This document shows, piece after piece, positions 8,101 to 16,174 of a stretch of 34,306 bases of DNA. Under the pieces are notes generated by a model, which searched no databases, was not told the DNA's origin, and worked only from the letters and a program-made list of their open reading frames with translations. Made by a program: the position numbers and the translations under genes. Every line of letters begins with the position of its first letter. Within the stretch, counting starts at the first letter, position 1. This stretch comes from Flavobacterium sp. (GTDB lineage Bacteria > Bacteroidota > Bacteroidia > Flavobacteriales > Flavobacteriaceae), in contig NZ_JAIXYH010000052.1 in assembly GCF_027490375.1 (NCBI RefSeq), positions 1-34,306 on the forward strand, written 5' to 3'.

Positions 8101-9478
8101 AAAATACACGTATTACGATTTTACTTTGAGTTTGTGTCACGATTGCCTTAAACGCATCGATGCCAAAATTGTGTTTGAAAACGATAAAGTTTTTATGCTC
8201 AAGCGTTGCCCCGAACACGGAGCTTCTAAAGTACTTATCGCCGACGATATCGAATACTACAAAAACATTCGAAACTACAATAAACCCTCAGAAACACCGT
8301 ATACGTTCAATACCAAAACGCATTACGGTTGTCCGTACGACTGTGGTTTATGTCCTGATCATGAGCAGCATTCTTGCTTGAGTATCATCGAAATTACCGA
8401 TCGCTGTAATTTAACGTGTCCGACATGTTATGCCGGATCTTCACCAACCTACGGACGTCACCGCACCTTCGATGAAGTGAAAAAAATGCTCGATACAATT
8501 GTTGCCAACGAAAAAGAACCCGATGTCGTGCAAATCAGCGGCGGCGAACCTACTCTGCATCCAGAGTTTTTCGAAATCTTGGATTACGCAAAATCATTGC
8601 CCATCAAACACCTGATGGTAAATACAAACGGTATTCGGATTGCTCAGGAAATCGATTTTGCCGAACGTTTGGCTACCTACATGCCCGACTTCGAAATTTA
8701 CCTACAATTCGATTCGTTTAAAGAAGAAGCTTTAGTGAGTTTACGCGGCGCTACATTGGGTAAAATCCGAAAAAAAGCACTCGAAAACCTCAATGCATTA
8801 AATCTGTCAACCACCTTAGTAGTAACCCTACAAAAAGGTCTAAACGACGATGAAATGGGCAAAATAATCGAATACGGCTTGAAACAACGCTGCGTGCGCG
8901 GCGTTACGTTTCAACCTACGCAAATTGCCGGCCGACTCGAAAACTTTAACCACGAAACCGATCGAATTACACTCACGGAAGTACGTCGAAAAATCTTGGA
9001 GCAATCGGAACATTTTACGGAAAGCGATTTAATTCCGGTGCCGTGTAATCCCGATGCCTTGGTTATGGGTTATGCGTTAAAACTCGATGACGCCGTGATT
9101 CCGCTTACGCGCTACATCAATCCAGCAGATTTACTCGATAACAGCAAGAATACCATAGTCTATGAGCAAGACGAAGCGTTGCACTCGCGTATGCTCGAAA
9201 TATTTAGCACAGGCACTTCAACCGATGTAGCTTCTGAGAAACTAAATACGTTGTTGTGTTGTTTACCTTTCGTTGAAGCACCCAACTTGGGCTATGATAA
9301 CTTATTCCGAATCATCATCATGCAATTCATCGATGCACATAACTTCGACGTTCGAGCCATAAAAAAATCTTGTGTACACATCGTAAATAAAGACTATAAA
9401 ATCATTCCATTTGAAACGATGAATTTATTTTATCGCGATGAAAAACAGCAGCTTTTAAATCAACTTCAACAACAATAA
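8090..9478 (+). CDS. Radical SAM protein of the tetraether-synthase (Tes/MJ0619)-like family
   Basis: The 462-residue protein begins with a rubredoxin/zinc-like pair (C16xxC19 and C40-P-E-H43-G). Then comes the auxiliary-cluster motif C81-PYD-C85-GL-C88 with C96, directly followed by the radical SAM motif C106-NLT-C110-PT-C113 and ISGGEPTLHPEF at 149-160. The C-terminal part holds PCNPD (C319), the pair C390/C391, and the stretch IDAHNFDVRAIKKSCVH (C428) then KIIPFE, which parallels the MDxxxFDxxRxxxCxxH...RIIPF ending of MJ0619-type proteins. That family includes archaeal tetraether synthase, which joins lipid tails by C-C bonds, so a lipid substrate is plausible here. Bacterial members are mostly untested, and some are misannotated as molybdenum cofactor or pterin enzymes. 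Its overlap with the Lgt-like gene supports action in lipid or lipoprotein chemistry. Confidence 0.85.
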   Translation: MPTRKYTYYDFTLSLCHDCLKRIDAKIVFENDKVFMLKRCPEHGASKVLIADDIEYYKNIRNYNKPSETPYTFNTKTHYGCPYDCGLCPDHEQHSCLSIIEITDRCNLTCPTCYAGSSPTYGRHRTFDEVKKMLDTIVANEKEPDVVQISGGEPTLHPEFFEILDYAKSLPIKHLMVNTNGIRIAQEIDFAERLATYMPDFEIYLQFDSFKEEALVSLRGATLGKIRKKALENLNALNLSTTLVVTLQKGLNDDEMGKIIEYGLKQRCVRGVTFQPTQIAGRLENFNHETDRITLTEVRRKILEQSEHFTESDLIPVPCNPDALVMGYALKLDDAVIPLTRYINPADLLDNSKNTIVYEQDEALHSRMLEIFSTGTSTDVASEKLNTLLCCLPFVEAPNLGYDNLFRIIIMQFIDAHNFDVRAIKKSCVHIVNKDYKIIPFETMNLFYRDEKQQLLNQLQQQ

Positions 9479-9492
9479 TCATTCATTTAAGT

Positions 9493-9663
9493 ATGTCATC
9501 TATCTTATTAGTGTATTTACTTTTTCATACGCCAGCTCTTGTCGGAATTGGTGTAGGTTTTTATCTCCGAAAAAAGAATCCAGATGTTTCTAAAGCACTT
9601 TTTATTCTTTCGGGAGCGTATTTCATTATTGGTTACGGGCTTTGCGGAAGATACATGTTGTAA
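9493..9663 (+). CDS. 56-residue two-helix membrane protein
   Basis: An ATG 14 bases after the radical SAM stop opens a small frame encoding MSSILLVYLLFHTPALVGIG, then a basic turn (YLRKKNPDVSK) and a second hydrophobic helix (ALFILSGAYFIIGYGLCGRY). Two membrane helices joined by a positively charged loop are expected, with a Cys near the end. Close spacing and the same strand suggest it belongs to the lgt-like/radical SAM unit, perhaps as a small subunit. It resembles no named family that I know. Confidence 0.6.
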   Translation: MSSILLVYLLFHTPALVGIGVGFYLRKKNPDVSKALFILSGAYFIIGYGLCGRYML

Positions 9664-9764
9664 GTTTTCGTAAACTTCTGCGTAAAGCGTCGGTTTTACA
9701 ATGAAGAAATATTTTGCTGTGTAGCGTATGTAAATCTTTGCTATTTTAGAACAAAATTTTAGTT

Positions 9765-10352
9765 ATGAAAAATATTTGGTGGCTTTCCGTTTTAGTTTTA
9801 TTGGTTTCTGCAACAGCGCATTCCCAAAAGAAAAAACCGGCGGTAAAACCTAAAACAGAAGCGAAAACCATCAGTGCTAAGTTTGAAAATTGTACGGCCG
9901 AACTTCAAAAAAATCAATTGTTTTTCTTTCAACAAAACGCAGCAGGCAAGCGCGATACCATTCTTATAAAAACATTCGATGCCAAACTCAAGCCAGAAAA
10001 TCTTAAGATTAGTGCATTTACAGCCGCGAAAGTGAAATTACATGTACTCACTTGGGACGAAATCACCAAAACTGAAACGCCGATAAAAAAGGAAACCAAT
10101 ACAACAAATCAAACCGCAATTGTCGATTTCAGCAGTAAAAAAATTGTCTTTACAAACTTCAATACAGTAATCAACAGCAGTGAAATAATTTACTTAGATG
10201 CTGCCAAAACAGCTTCCGAAACGCGCGATAAAATTCAACGTGCAGGTCAGGAATGTTTAGTAAATCCCGACGGAACGCTCACTCTAAAAACCAAAGCCAA
10301 GCAATCGCAATTGAAATACGACGCTGCGGCTTTCAAGTTTATCGCGAAGTAA
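9765..10352 (+). CDS. Exported protein of unknown function
   Basis: A 195-residue product with a signal peptide (residues 1-20, ending TAHS/Q) and a Lys/Pro-rich linker (KKKPAVKPKTEAK). A Thr/Lys/Ala-rich beta-type domain follows, with two Cys residues (43 and 164). No domain is recognised. It is probably periplasmic. Its 3' end overlaps the convergent MFS gene by 14 bases, so transcripts from both sides run into each other without a visible terminator. Confidence 0.6.
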   Translation: MKNIWWLSVLVLLVSATAHSQKKKPAVKPKTEAKTISAKFENCTAELQKNQLFFFQQNAAGKRDTILIKTFDAKLKPENLKISAFTAAKVKLHVLTWDEITKTETPIKKETNTTNQTAIVDFSSKKIVFTNFNTVINSSEIIYLDAAKTASETRDKIQRAGQECLVNPDGTLTLKTKAKQSQLKYDAAAFKFIAK

Positions 10353-11556
10353 CGTCCGATTTCATGTAGCGCATCAAATAAAAGGTTACCGCCAAAGATG
10401 CGACACCAATTACCGTCATGAAAATCCAATTGCTCGAATAACCATAGGCATCAACCACAGACAATCCGCCTTTGGAACTACAAATATGAGCCAAACTAAA
10501 GCTCATCGTAAAAAATCCCATGTACTTGCCTTGCTCGTGCTTCGGACTTATCGACAAGGCAAACGTATTCGAAAACGGAAATATGAACATTTCTCCAAAA
10601 GTCATAAATAACATACTTATGATCAGAATGTTACTGTTCCAGCCCGGAATTAGCACTAAAAACGAGCTGCTCATGAGCAACGATCCAACGGCCATCAGTT
10701 TCAACATCGATGTTTTTCGTTTTTCGAAGTAGCTCACCACGGGCATTTCCATAAAAAAGATTATCAGCCCGTTCATGGTCATAAGCAAACCGGTCTGAAA
10801 TTCAGTTAAACCGTACTTATCGTGATGATATAAGGGCAAAGTGCTAAACAACTGGAAAAAGAGAACGGCAGTTCCGAAACTCGCCAACAAAAACCACAAA
10901 AACTTAGCCTGAGGAATGCTGCGTTTAATGTGCGCATGCGTATCGTTAGCGGGCACTATTTCATGTTTAGGTTTCGGAATAAAATACAAAAAGAGCAAAA
11001 CTGCACTTAGACAAGTTAGTCCGTCGACCCAGAAAATACTTTCATAACCCAAATTCATGATAAGCAACCCGCCAATAGCTGGTCCGGCTGCAAATCCTAA
11101 ATTCACGGCAAGTCGAACCAAAGTAAACGATCGTGCGCGCGTTTCCGGTGTGGCAAGCGTTCCCAAGGAAACAAACATGGCAGGCCGAAACATATCGGCA
11201 ACCGTAAGCAAAATAAATATACCTATGGCTAGCGCATAAAAGCTAGTAATAAACTGCAAGGCAATAAACAAGATACTACTTCCAAATAAGCTGAATGTCA
11301 TGATGTTGTAAAATCCAACTTTATCGGAAAGTTTACCTCCCAAGAACGATCCCAACATCGAACCTAAGCCAAAGGCGGTCATTAGCCAGCCAACTTGCGA
11401 AAAGCTAAAGTGTAAATCTTCTTTTAAATATTTGGATAGGAACGGGAGCACCATAGTTCCGGCCCGGTTAACAAAGGTAATTCCGGCCAAAATCCACACC
11501 TCCCGTTTAAAACCTTTGTAGGTATTTATATATTTTTGCGCTTGCCGTTTTAGCAT
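10339..11556 (-). CDS. MFS transporter
   Basis: The 405-residue product starting at ATG 11556 (MLKRQAQKYINTYKGFKREVW) has about 12 transmembrane helices. It carries the MFS motif-A-like loop GGKLSDKVGFYN after helix 2 and a conserved FVNRAGTMVLPFLSKYL in helix 1, as in drug-efflux or sugar/peptide-type members (MFS_1). The frame stays open 53 codons further, but that extension reads into the upstream divergent gene and is not membrane-like, so the shorter start is preferred. Substrate unknown; an export role is the usual guess for this subgroup. It is divergent from the TatD-like gene, with 65 bases between starts. Confidence 0.85.
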   Translation of the reverse strand: MLKRQAQKYINTYKGFKREVWILAGITFVNRAGTMVLPFLSKYLKEDLHFSFSQVGWLMTAFGLGSMLGSFLGGKLSDKVGFYNIMTFSLFGSSILFIALQFITSFYALAIGIFILLTVADMFRPAMFVSLGTLATPETRARSFTLVRLAVNLGFAAGPAIGGLLIMNLGYESIFWVDGLTCLSAVLLFLYFIPKPKHEIVPANDTHAHIKRSIPQAKFLWFLLASFGTAVLFFQLFSTLPLYHHDKYGLTEFQTGLLMTMNGLIIFFMEMPVVSYFEKRKTSMLKLMAVGSLLMSSSFLVLIPGWNSNILIISMLFMTFGEMFIFPFSNTFALSISPKHEQGKYMGFFTMSFSLAHICSSKGGLSVVDAYGYSSNWIFMTVIGVASLAVTFYLMRYMKSDVTSR

Positions 11557-11621
11557 GCTGCAAAAGTACAATTCCCAAGCGTATTGCGCGGTATTTCTCG
11601 ATTCTATCTTACCTTTATGTA

Positions 11622-12278
11622 ATGAATTATTTCTACAATATCCACAGACATAACGCGGATTTACTCTCGAATGAAATTGCCGTGGTAAACAACTATCCCA
11701 AAGATCCGATACCACAAACGGGATTGTTTAGCTGCGGTATTCATCCGTGGTATATTGAAGAACAGAACCTTACATCCGATCTGCAAGCTGTAGAACAGGC
11801 TTTGAAGAATCCGAGTTGTGTAGCGCTCGGCGAGTGTGGACTAGATAATCGTGTGGAAACCGAACTTGCCAAGCAACAACCCATTTTTGAAGCGCAACTC
11901 GAATTGGCAAAACAGTATCAAAAGCCGGTTATTGTTCATTGTGTTGGCGCTTACGCAGAAGTTTTGTCGGCTAAAAAGCGTTTGCAATTCAAACAAGCTG
12001 TTGTTTTTCATGGATTTTCGAAAAATCTGGCCTTGGCGCAGCAGTTGCAAAATGCCGATTGTTACGTAAGTTTTGGAAAATACTTAATGACGCAAGAACA
12101 TTTGCCTGCTATTTTAAAGGAACTAAATTTGCAGCGTATTTTCTTGGAAACCGATTCGTCTGATTACCTAATTTCTGAAGTGTACGCCAAAGCCGCAACC
12201 GCTTTAGAACTCGAGGTAACCGATTTACAGGAATTAATACAAAACAACTTTCAAACCGTATTTAAAGAAGAAAAGTAG
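11622..12278 (+). CDS. TatD-family metal-dependent hydrolase
   Basis: The 218-residue protein carries TatD landmarks: H8-R-H10 near the N-terminus (where most members have DxHxH, here NIHRH), GIHPW at 39-43, LGECGLD with Glu71, VIVHCVGA with His106, FHGFS with His130, and LETD with Asp178. TatD enzymes are metal-dependent 3'-5' exonucleases or deoxyribonucleases with a TIM barrel. It is some 40 residues shorter than typical family members, and the first Asp is Asn, so metal binding may differ. The stop TAG at 12276-12278 shares its last base with the GTG start of tcdA, so the two genes are coupled. Confidence 0.8.
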   Translation: MNYFYNIHRHNADLLSNEIAVVNNYPKDPIPQTGLFSCGIHPWYIEEQNLTSDLQAVEQALKNPSCVALGECGLDNRVETELAKQQPIFEAQLELAKQYQKPVIVHCVGAYAEVLSAKKRLQFKQAVVFHGFSKNLALAQQLQNADCYVSFGKYLMTQEHLPAILKELNLQRIFLETDSSDYLISEVYAKAATALELEVTDLQELIQNNFQTVFKEEK

Positions 12279-13012
12279 TGGAAAAGTGGCAAGAACGAAC
12301 CGCATTATTGTTCAAAGAAAAAGGATTAGAAGCATTAAAAAACAGTAATGTTTTAGTTGTAGGATTGGGTGGCGTCGGATCGTTTGCAGCCGAATTTATT
12401 GCACGTGCAGGTGTCGGAAAAATGACGATAGTAGACGGCGATGTGGTAGACATCACAAACATAAACAGACAATTACCTGCCTTACATTCAACCGTAGGTT
12501 TAGATAAAGTTCAGGTCGTTGGCGATCGGTTGATGGACATCAATCCACAACTCGAGTTGACGCGAGTTAAAGAATTTCTCAGTCCCGAACGTGCCTTCGA
12601 ACTGGTGGATCCGCAATTTGATTTTGTACTCGATTGCATTGATTCGGTAACGCCAAAACTAAATCTGATAAAAGCAGCGAAACGTAAAAAAGTGAAGCTC
12701 ATTAGCAGCATGGGAGCAGGAGGGAAGATGGAGGCAGCAAAAGTTAAGGTAGCCGACATCAGTCAAACTAAAAACTGCTTTTTCGCGAAAGTAATCAAAA
12801 AGCGCCTCCGTGAAATGAAAATCGATAAAGGAATTAAAGTTGTTTTTTCTTCAGAAATTCAAGATGCAAGTAGTCTAAAAACAACCGACGGAAGTAATTT
12901 TAAGAAATCGTTCTACGGAACAAACAGCTATATGCCTGGCTTGTTTGGTTTATACGCCGCCGAATATGTAATTCGAAAATTGTTGGAAAGGGCTGAACCG
13001 ACCGAGCTGTAA
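12278..13012 (+). CDS. tcdA: tRNA threonylcarbamoyladenosine dehydratase (TcdA/CsdL)
   Basis: The 244-residue protein has the E1/ThiF Rossmann motif VVGLGGVGS (27-35), Asp53 at the end of strand 2, and DITNINRQLPALHSTVGLDKV typical of the ATP-binding loop of TcdA (formerly YgdL/CsdL). The conserved later segments ISSMGAGGK and SYMPGLFGLYAAEYVI follow. TcdA uses ATP to cyclise t6A37 of ANN-decoding tRNAs to ct6A. Length fits a minimal TcdA without a long C-terminal membrane tail. It starts with GTG overlapping the stop of the TatD-like gene (TAGTG). MoeB/ThiF are less likely because the CxxC zinc pairs are absent. Confidence 0.9.
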   Translation: MEKWQERTALLFKEKGLEALKNSNVLVVGLGGVGSFAAEFIARAGVGKMTIVDGDVVDITNINRQLPALHSTVGLDKVQVVGDRLMDINPQLELTRVKEFLSPERAFELVDPQFDFVLDCIDSVTPKLNLIKAAKRKKVKLISSMGAGGKMEAAKVKVADISQTKNCFFAKVIKKRLREMKIDKGIKVVFSSEIQDASSLKTTDGSNFKKSFYGTNSYMPGLFGLYAAEYVIRKLLERAEPTEL

Positions 13013-13040
13013 TTCCCGATTGTAAAAGGTCAATACTTTA

Positions 13041-14144
13041 TTAGTTCTCGGCAGCTTGTCGTTCCTCTTCAGCGCGTAGTTGTTCTTGTGTTAAAGTCGG
13101 TGCGGTTGCCGCAGCCGCAGGACGCTGCGCTACACTTCCTTGAATGGGCATGTATAAAAACGTTACCCATTTGCTTGGTCGTTTTTGTTCGAAGCTGTTT
13201 TGCTGGAAAATTTCTAAGATTTCAATGCCGCCACGCTCCGTCAGGAACTTTTCTTTCATTGTAGTGCGCGCTTTTCGAATAGCGGCAGTTCGGTGCGAAT
13301 AATCGCCGGTTAACTTAACAGGCAATGCGCGATACGGTACAAAACTACCTGAAAAAATATCGCTTTCTGGCGATAAAAATACTTCTTCGGGTGTGGGTAT
13401 AGCAATCGTTAATTCTACTACTGCAGCGTTGGGAGCCGATTTGTAAATGGCCATAGGTTGTCCGGCTTTTCGTAATTGATTCTTCACAAAAAACTCTTGT
13501 AAAAACGGTATCCAACGCAGTAATTCCGGATTTAAATCGCCTTGTTTACAACGAATTTTCTTTCCCACAAAAAACAGCGGTTTTAAGCTTACCGCTGGAA
13601 GTACCTCGGTTTTGTAAACACCCAATTCAGCTTTTAAAAATTTGCTTAATTGCTCAAGCGAAACGAGCAATTGGTTGTTTACCAAGGCTTTCGGACCGCC
13701 GCTAAATGTAGCATCGAATTTATCACTAAAAGTTAACGAACCCGTGCGCTTACAAATAATCTTGGTTTTTCCCAAAGTATCGCGTAAGGTGAAACTACCA
13801 AAAGTAATTTCGCCGTTTTGACTAATCTTAAAATTAATCTCCTGATTTTTAACTAAATCTGTTGTTTGAATCCAGCCGTTTTTGTTACCAGAAAAAGTCA
13901 TATAACCTAATTTGCCCACCGTATTTCCTGGAAAATTAAGTTTGGTTTGCGCATCGCCTTCCGAAATAAAATTCCAACTTTCCCAATTCCGATAATTGTT
14001 TAAATAGTTGAATAAAGTTACGCGATTAACCGGAATAACCATTTCCGCTTTAGCTTGATAATTAGCAGGTTGCGTAGCAATAAACACCGTTAAACCAATG
14101 GTAACCAGAATGAATAGCAGAAATATGTACTTGAGGATCCGCAT
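13041..14144 (-). CDS. Membrane-anchored SRPBCC (polyketide-cyclase-like) plus GyrI-like effector-binding protein
   Basis: The 367-residue product begins with one transmembrane helix (KYIFLLFILVTIGLTVFIAT). A START/SRPBCC-like domain follows at about 30-180 (VIPVNRVTLFNYLNNYRNWESWN and later GSFTLRD, KRTGSLTFSD). Residues 190-335 look like a GyrI/AraC effector-binding domain (VELTIAIPTPEEV, LPVKLTGDYSHRTAAIRKA). The last 30 residues are Ala/Pro-then-Glu/Arg-rich. Bacteroidota encode many such two-domain proteins, thought to bind hydrophobic ligands at the periplasmic face. It starts 8 bases after the small membrane-protein gene 14153-14341. Domain calls are by pattern only. Confidence 0.7.
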   Translation of the reverse strand: MRILKYIFLLFILVTIGLTVFIATQPANYQAKAEMVIPVNRVTLFNYLNNYRNWESWNFISEGDAQTKLNFPGNTVGKLGYMTFSGNKNGWIQTTDLVKNQEINFKISQNGEITFGSFTLRDTLGKTKIICKRTGSLTFSDKFDATFSGGPKALVNNQLLVSLEQLSKFLKAELGVYKTEVLPAVSLKPLFFVGKKIRCKQGDLNPELLRWIPFLQEFFVKNQLRKAGQPMAIYKSAPNAAVVELTIAIPTPEEVFLSPESDIFSGSFVPYRALPVKLTGDYSHRTAAIRKARTTMKEKFLTERGGIEILEIFQQNSFEQKRPSKWVTFLYMPIQGSVAQRPAAAATAPTLTQEQLRAEEERQAAEN

Positions 14145-14152
14145 GCGTTCTT

Positions 14153-14341
14153 TTAATGCTTCATATAAAATTTAAATAGAAACAAAATAGCAATGAACGC
14201 AAAAAAGCCCAGTAATATCTTGTAGTTTCCGCGGTAGTACATCTTGTGTAAGGCCAAATCCTTTCGATACATTACTACCATAACGATTGTAAAGCAAACA
14301 ACAAATAAAGCGGCAAAAATTAGCTGACCCGTTGTGAACAT
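14153..14341 (-). CDS. 62-residue two-TM membrane protein
   Basis: Two hydrophobic helices (LIFAALFVVCFTIVMVVMYR and ILLGFFAFIAILFLFKF) flank a basic/aromatic loop containing LALHKMYYRGNYK. Small proteins of this kind recur in Bacteroidota next to SRPBCC/GyrI-like genes, but no function is known to me. ATG at 14341; the SRPBCC gene begins 8 bases after its stop, so both belong to one transcript. Confidence 0.65.
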   Translation of the reverse strand: MFTTGQLIFAALFVVCFTIVMVVMYRKDLALHKMYYRGNYKILLGFFAFIAILFLFKFYMKH

Positions 14342-14413
14342 TATTTATAATTTTTCAACAAAAATAGCCAAAAGTCGGTTGCAGCCATTAATATTGCTTC
14401 ATAAATCCATGTT

Positions 14414-14797
14414 ATGAAAGAACAAATTAAAGCCGTTCAAGAATTTCACACAGCCTATCGTTTGGGTTATGCGCAAAAACCAACCGTCGAACTCTCTCCG
14501 GAAAAGATAAAATTGCGTTTCGAGTTGCTTAAAGAAGAAAACGAAGAATACCTTGAAGCAGCCGAAAAAGGCGATTTAGTGGAAGTTGCCGACGCCCTCG
14601 GCGATTTGCTTTACATCCTCTGCGGAACCATTATTGAACACGGTTTGCAAGATAAAATCGAAGACGTTTTTCGCGAAATTCAACGCAGTAACATGAGTAA
14701 ACTCGACGAAAACGGCCAACCAATTTACCGCGAGGACGGAAAAGTGCTTAAAGGACCCAACTATTTCAAACCGGATATCGCTAAAATTCTAGGTTAG
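14414..14797 (+). CDS. MazG-like nucleotide pyrophosphohydrolase
   Basis: The 127-residue protein contains the all-alpha NTP-PPase metal site: ELLKEENEEYLEAAEKGDLVE (about 38-58, an ExxEE-type run) and EVADALGDLLYIL (58-70, ExxDxxxD). A MazG/PRA-PH-type dimer is expected, hydrolysing a nucleoside triphosphate or phosphoribosyl-ATP-like substrate to monophosphate plus pyrophosphate. The C-terminal SNMSKLDENGQPIYREDGKV is typical of the subgroup annotated as phosphoribosyl-ATP pyrophosphohydrolase-like in Bacteroidota. It is not the fused HisIE enzyme. It converges with ilvE and the two 3' ends overlap by 9 bases. Confidence 0.82.
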   Translation: MKEQIKAVQEFHTAYRLGYAQKPTVELSPEKIKLRFELLKEENEEYLEAAEKGDLVEVADALGDLLYILCGTIIEHGLQDKIEDVFREIQRSNMSKLDENGQPIYREDGKVLKGPNYFKPDIAKILG

Positions 14798-15865
14798 CGG
14801 CACCTCGACCGTCCAATTGTACGGATCTTCAGCATTTTTGTACTGAATATCGATGATTTGCGATTTGAGTTTTAAAGCAAACGAATCGGTTTGTTCCGGC
14901 AATTCGTAGTAGTCGTCGCGATAACCAAATCCAACAATCGGATTGATAACCGCAGCAGTTCCGGCACCAAAAATCTCTTTCAATTCGCCCGTTTTTGCAG
15001 CAGCGATAATTTCGGCTACAGCTACCGGACGAACTTCGATCTTCATCCCGTTGTCGGTTGCTAATTGAATGATGCTTTTTCGGGTAACACCGTCCAAAAT
15101 TCGTTCTGTGGCTGGTGCGGTGAGCAAGGTATCGTTAACGCGGAAAAATACATTCATCGTTCCCGATTCTTCCATAAAACCATGCGTAGCGTCGTCTGTC
15201 CAAATAATTTGCTGATAGCCTTTTTCGTTGGCTAACTTGGTCGGATAAAACTGCGCGCCGTAATTTGCCGCCGCTTTTGCCGCGCCAATTCCGCCGTTTG
15301 CCGCGCGACTGTAATACTCGCTCACGATAACTTTCACCGAACCCGAATAGTAAGAGCGGGCAGGAGAAAGCAAAATCATAAAACGATATTGCGTACTTGG
15401 TGCAGCAATTACGCCCGAGCCAATGGCAATCATAAACGGACGAATGTACAGCGAATTTCCAACGCCGCCTTTCGCCCACTGCTGATCGATTTTTAATAGT
15501 TCTTTTAATCCATCGAGAAAGATTTCGCGAGGAACTTCGGGCATAGCCATTCGAATAGCCGACTTATTAAAACGCTCGTAATTCTGATCGGGTCGAAACA
15601 ACCACAACTTATCATGGGTATCGCGATACGCCTTCAAACCTTCAAAAATAGCTTGCCCGTAATGAAAAACTTTAGCCGAAGGATCTATCAAAAAAGGTTC
15701 GTACGGTTTAATAATCGGTTTTTCCCAACTTCCATTTCTGAAATCGCACTGTAACATGTGATCGGAGAACGTTGAACCGAAGGTAATTGACTCAAAATCA
15801 ACTTGATTAATTTTTGAAGTTGGAGATAAAATAACTTCAATGTCGATAGGTGCGTTTTCGCTCAT
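14789..15865 (-). CDS. ilvE: Branched-chain amino acid aminotransferase
   Basis: The 358-residue product (starting MSENAPIDIEV at ATG 15865) is a class IV PLP aminotransferase of the larger, eukaryote-like BCAT form. Typical pieces are FHYGQAIFEGLKAYR (67-81), YIRPFMIAIG, GIGAAKAAANYG with the PLP Lys at 197, and FMEESGTMNVFF (230-241). It interconverts Leu, Ile and Val with their 2-keto acids using glutamate/2-oxoglutarate. An upstream in-frame ATG at 15895 would add ten residues (MRQFQSNFIS) with no family support. It is a single leftward gene. Confidence 0.92.
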   Translation of the reverse strand: MSENAPIDIEVILSPTSKINQVDFESITFGSTFSDHMLQCDFRNGSWEKPIIKPYEPFLIDPSAKVFHYGQAIFEGLKAYRDTHDKLWLFRPDQNYERFNKSAIRMAMPEVPREIFLDGLKELLKIDQQWAKGGVGNSLYIRPFMIAIGSGVIAAPSTQYRFMILLSPARSYYSGSVKVIVSEYYSRAANGGIGAAKAAANYGAQFYPTKLANEKGYQQIIWTDDATHGFMEESGTMNVFFRVNDTLLTAPATERILDGVTRKSIIQLATDNGMKIEVRPVAVAEIIAAAKTGELKEIFGAGTAAVINPIVGFGYRDDYYELPEQTDSFALKLKSQIIDIQYKNAEDPYNWTVEVPLT

Positions 15866-16174
15866 AGAAATAAAATTGCTCTGAAATTGTCTCAAAGCTC
15901 TAGCGCTAAATTAACAATTATTTGAACTGTTGGCGCAGCCGCTAGAATAATTCATAAAAATGAAACTTTTTAACGGATGAATAGGCGCTCAATTAGCAAG
16001 ATTTTGCGGCTTTCTCAACAACATACACAGAATTTCGGTAATACGCTATTTCATGTACGGGAAGGAATTCTGCATTTTTAGCAGCACTTTCCGATTTTCA
16101 CTACTTTTTAGACACAAAAAAATCGGCAGTGAGCTAGATAAATCACCGCCGATTCTGTTCGCATTTTTGCGCAG
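15866..16174. other. Intergenic region between ilvE and the NmrA-type gene
   Basis: 309 bases upstream of ilvE. The right end holds the terminator of the leftward NmrA-type gene. The AT-rich remainder should contain the ilvE promoter on the minus strand. No convincing -7 box, attenuator, leader peptide or other structure was found. Confidence 0.5.
16116..16154 (-). terminator. Intrinsic terminator after the NmrA-type reductase gene
   Basis: Arms AATCGGCAGTGA (16121-16132) and TCACCGCCGATT (16143-16154) pair at 11 of 12 positions, and are followed on the minus strand by seven T residues. It lies 20 bases past the stop at 16175. Confidence 0.9.

Noticed and set aside
8090..9478. Claim that the organism makes tetraether lipids
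   Set aside because: Family membership alone does not fix the substrate; most bacterial members are uncharacterised.
9493..9663. Treating the 56-residue frame as noise
   Set aside because: Two clear membrane helices with a basic loop and close operon spacing argue that it is real, so it was kept.
11557..11715. 53-residue N-terminal extension of the MFS transporter
   Set aside because: It reads antisense into the divergent TatD-like gene, is polar and Cys-rich, and the transporter's normal N-terminus starts at ATG 11556.
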